64,000 nt of DNA, from assembly GCA_031261325.1 (NCBI GenBank), contig JAISKH010000080.1:19715-83714 (forward strand), written 5' to 3'. The translations under genes and the position numbers were made by a program. Below are positions 62,882-64,000 of this stretch, one piece after another. How positions within the stretch are numbered: position 1 is the stretch's first letter; each line of letters opens with the position of its first letter. This stretch comes from Oscillospiraceae bacterium (GTDB taxonomy: Bacteria; Bacillota; Clostridia; Oscillospirales; Oscillospiraceae). The notes under the pieces were generated by a model. It was not told the DNA's origin and did no database searches. It saw nothing but the letters and a program-made list of their open reading frames with translations.

Positions 62882-62894
62882 GGCGCAATAATAA

Positions 62895-62924
62895 AACGGA
62901 TACCCTGCTTAAAAGGTATCCGTT
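62895..62924. terminator. Terminator between the patatin and SLH genes
   Basis: A perfect 10-bp stem (62895-62904 with 62915-62924) with AT-rich flanks on both sides, between convergent genes. Confidence 0.75.
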
Positions 62925-62963
62925 CTGATATATTTATATTATAATATCGGCATTCGCGCCACA

Positions 62964-63956
62964 CTACTTCGCCCAACCGAGGAGCGACGCGTCGCCGTTT
63001 CGCGCGTCCACAAGCTCGATTGCGGCGAGGAGCATTTCCGCCGCCTGCGCTCGCGTCACGGACGCGTCATAAGACGCAACCGAGCCGCGCGAGAGAATGT
63101 TAACGGCGGACAGGTTTGTAACCGAGGCCGCCGCCCAAGCGGGGCACGCGTCGTCTGACATTGCGCCGACGGGAGCAACGTCCGTAATGCCGAGCGCGCG
63201 ATTGAGCATCACCGCCGCTTCCGAGACTGTAATCGCGTCGTCGGGCGCGAACACGAGCCGTCCGTCGCCGTCGCGATACCCGCTGACGACGCCCGAGACG
63301 AGCGCGGTTGAGATATACGGCTTTGCCCAGAGCTGAATGTCGTCGTCGTCATAAAACCCCGTGCGCGTAACGCCGTCAAACGGTTTCGCGCCGCTGACGG
63401 CAAGGCACATGGCAAGGAACTCGCCGCGCGTCACGGTTTGGTCGGGGCGGAAGAACATCGAGCCGCCGAGCCTTTCGCCCGTGAACACGCCGCGCTCCGC
63501 GAGAGTTAGTGCCGCGTACTGCGCGGGGCAGCCGTCCATGTCGGCGTATGTCGTCTTTGTGGACTGTTTTTTGACGGATACCGCGACTGTCGCGGGGGCG
63601 GAAACGTTGCCCGCCGCGTCCACAGCGACGTAATAGAAGCTGTCCTTGCCCTTTGCGCCGTCCGAGGGCTTGTAGGTGAACATGCCGCCGTTACCAAGCT
63701 CGACGGTGCCGCGCTTCGGCTTGGACGTGACCTCAAACGTCACCGCGTCGCCGTCGGGGTCGATTGCCGAGAACTCGCCCGTGACGGGAACGTCACGAAA
63801 CGTTGAGAGCGTGAGGTTTGTCGCGATGGGCGGGTAATTGTCGCCGATTTTAATCGTTGTGTCATTCGCGGAAGCGACCGCCGTTACGCCCATTGCGGCG
63901 GACACGAGGACGAGCAGAATTGCGACCGAGGAGCGCGCTTGCTTGGAGAATTTCAT
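62964..63956 (-). CDS. S-layer homology (SLH) surface protein with Ig-like domain
   Basis: A signal peptide (MKFSKQARSSVAILLVLVSA...AVASA, about 31 residues) leads to a cadherin/Big-type domain (PPIATNLTLSTFRDVPVTG, DPDGDAVTFEVTSKPKRG) and then SLH repeats, seen as RPDQTVTRGEFLAMCL, FYDDDDIQLWAKPYIS, APDDAITVSEAAVMLNRAL and AQAAEMLLAAI. SLH domains bind pyruvylated wall polymers, so this is an outer wall-attached protein. 330 residues, short for the class. GGGAGGT precedes the ATG at 63956. Nothing is seen in the last 44 bases of the window. Confidence 0.9.
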   Translation of the reverse strand: MKFSKQARSSVAILLVLVSAAMGVTAVASANDTTIKIGDNYPPIATNLTLSTFRDVPVTGEFSAIDPDGDAVTFEVTSKPKRGTVELGNGGMFTYKPSDGAKGKDSFYYVAVDAAGNVSAPATVAVSVKKQSTKTTYADMDGCPAQYAALTLAERGVFTGERLGGSMFFRPDQTVTRGEFLAMCLAVSGAKPFDGVTRTGFYDDDDIQLWAKPYISTALVSGVVSGYRDGDGRLVFAPDDAITVSEAAVMLNRALGITDVAPVGAMSDDACPAWAAASVTNLSAVNILSRGSVASYDASVTRAQAAEMLLAAIELVDARNGDASLLGWAK

Positions 63957-64000
63957 TTCCGTACCTCCCAAAATTATTGCGACGGCTGTTTGCGATTGCG

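Overview
The window reads as a Gram-positive, anaerobic, endospore-lineage Firmicute (class Clostridia) with fairly high GC. The evidence is a meso-diaminopimelate-type MurE (DNPR motif), a PASTA-bearing SpoVD/FtsI transpeptidase, ScpA/ScpB, a GerW/YtfJ sporulation protein, DacF, the clostridial IspH-ribosomal protein S1 fusion, a GGNDS-type phosphofructokinase, CarD and a BaiCD-like flavoenzyme. TTG and GTG starts are frequent, and most starts are fixed by a strong Shine-Dalgarno or by a 4-base overlap with the previous gene. I saw no tRNA, rRNA or CRISPR array.

Layout. Bases 3-1121 hold the end of a degenerate phosphohexomutase-like gene. 1241-14075 is the division and cell wall (dcw) cluster: mraZ, rsmH, ftsL-like, PBP, murE, mraY, ftsW, murG, murA, ftsQ, ftsZ; murF, murD, murC and ftsA are not in it. 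14231-19953 holds housekeeping genes: yihY, mini-RNase III, rqcH, lepB, rbgA, rnhB, yraN. 19990-22545 holds threonine synthase, a tiny DUF1540 gene and a metallophosphoesterase. 22605-29268 is the proteostasis block tig-clpP-clpX-lon-ysxC. 29306-34425 is M50 protease-scpA-scpB-DUF2953-ytfJ-dacF-rluB. 34553-40153 is rpiR-FAD oxidoreductase-cmk-plsC-ispH/S1. 40493-44836 is carD-ispD-ispF-pfp and an intact XRE-TPR regulator. 44868-46747 is an aroF-tyrA operon on the minus strand.

From about 47.1 to 59.0 kb there is a decayed integrative conjugative element (ICE), flanked by the 5' part of one XRE-TPR regulator gene (47013-47123) and the 3' part of such a gene (58972-59784). Inside, nearly all genes are on the minus strand and many are fragments: a serine integrase without its catalytic domain, MobC without a relaxase, topoisomerase III split by a HipA-like kinase cassette, VirB4 fused to a secreted CAP domain, a truncated thioester-type surface protein, a PrgI fragment and a frameshifted DUF3991/Toprim gene. 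Accessory genes remain intact: two Fic proteins in an operon with its own promoter and terminator, an antirestriction-like multidomain protein and a YodL/DUF4316-like protein. Four of these otherwise unrelated proteins end in the same kind of short basic proline-rich tail (S-V-H/K...A...R...PPxPxKxK). In the two Fic genes the tail-coding DNA is identical over 48 bases. This shared tail on Fic enzymes is the strongest candidate for something undescribed, and the tail may be a type IV secretion signal.

59.8-64 kb returns to chromosomal genes: an old-yellow-enzyme/FAD reductase, a patatin-like phospholipase and an SLH-domain surface protein.

How the genes work together: the left half builds and divides the wall (precursor synthesis, flipping, cross-linking, Z-ring) and carries the protein quality-control and chromosome-segregation machinery. 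The middle supplies isoprenoid (MEP) enzymes IspD, IspF and IspH, phospholipid and nucleotide genes. Many sigma-A-type promoters with exact 17-base spacers can be read, several overlapped by inverted repeats that look like operators.
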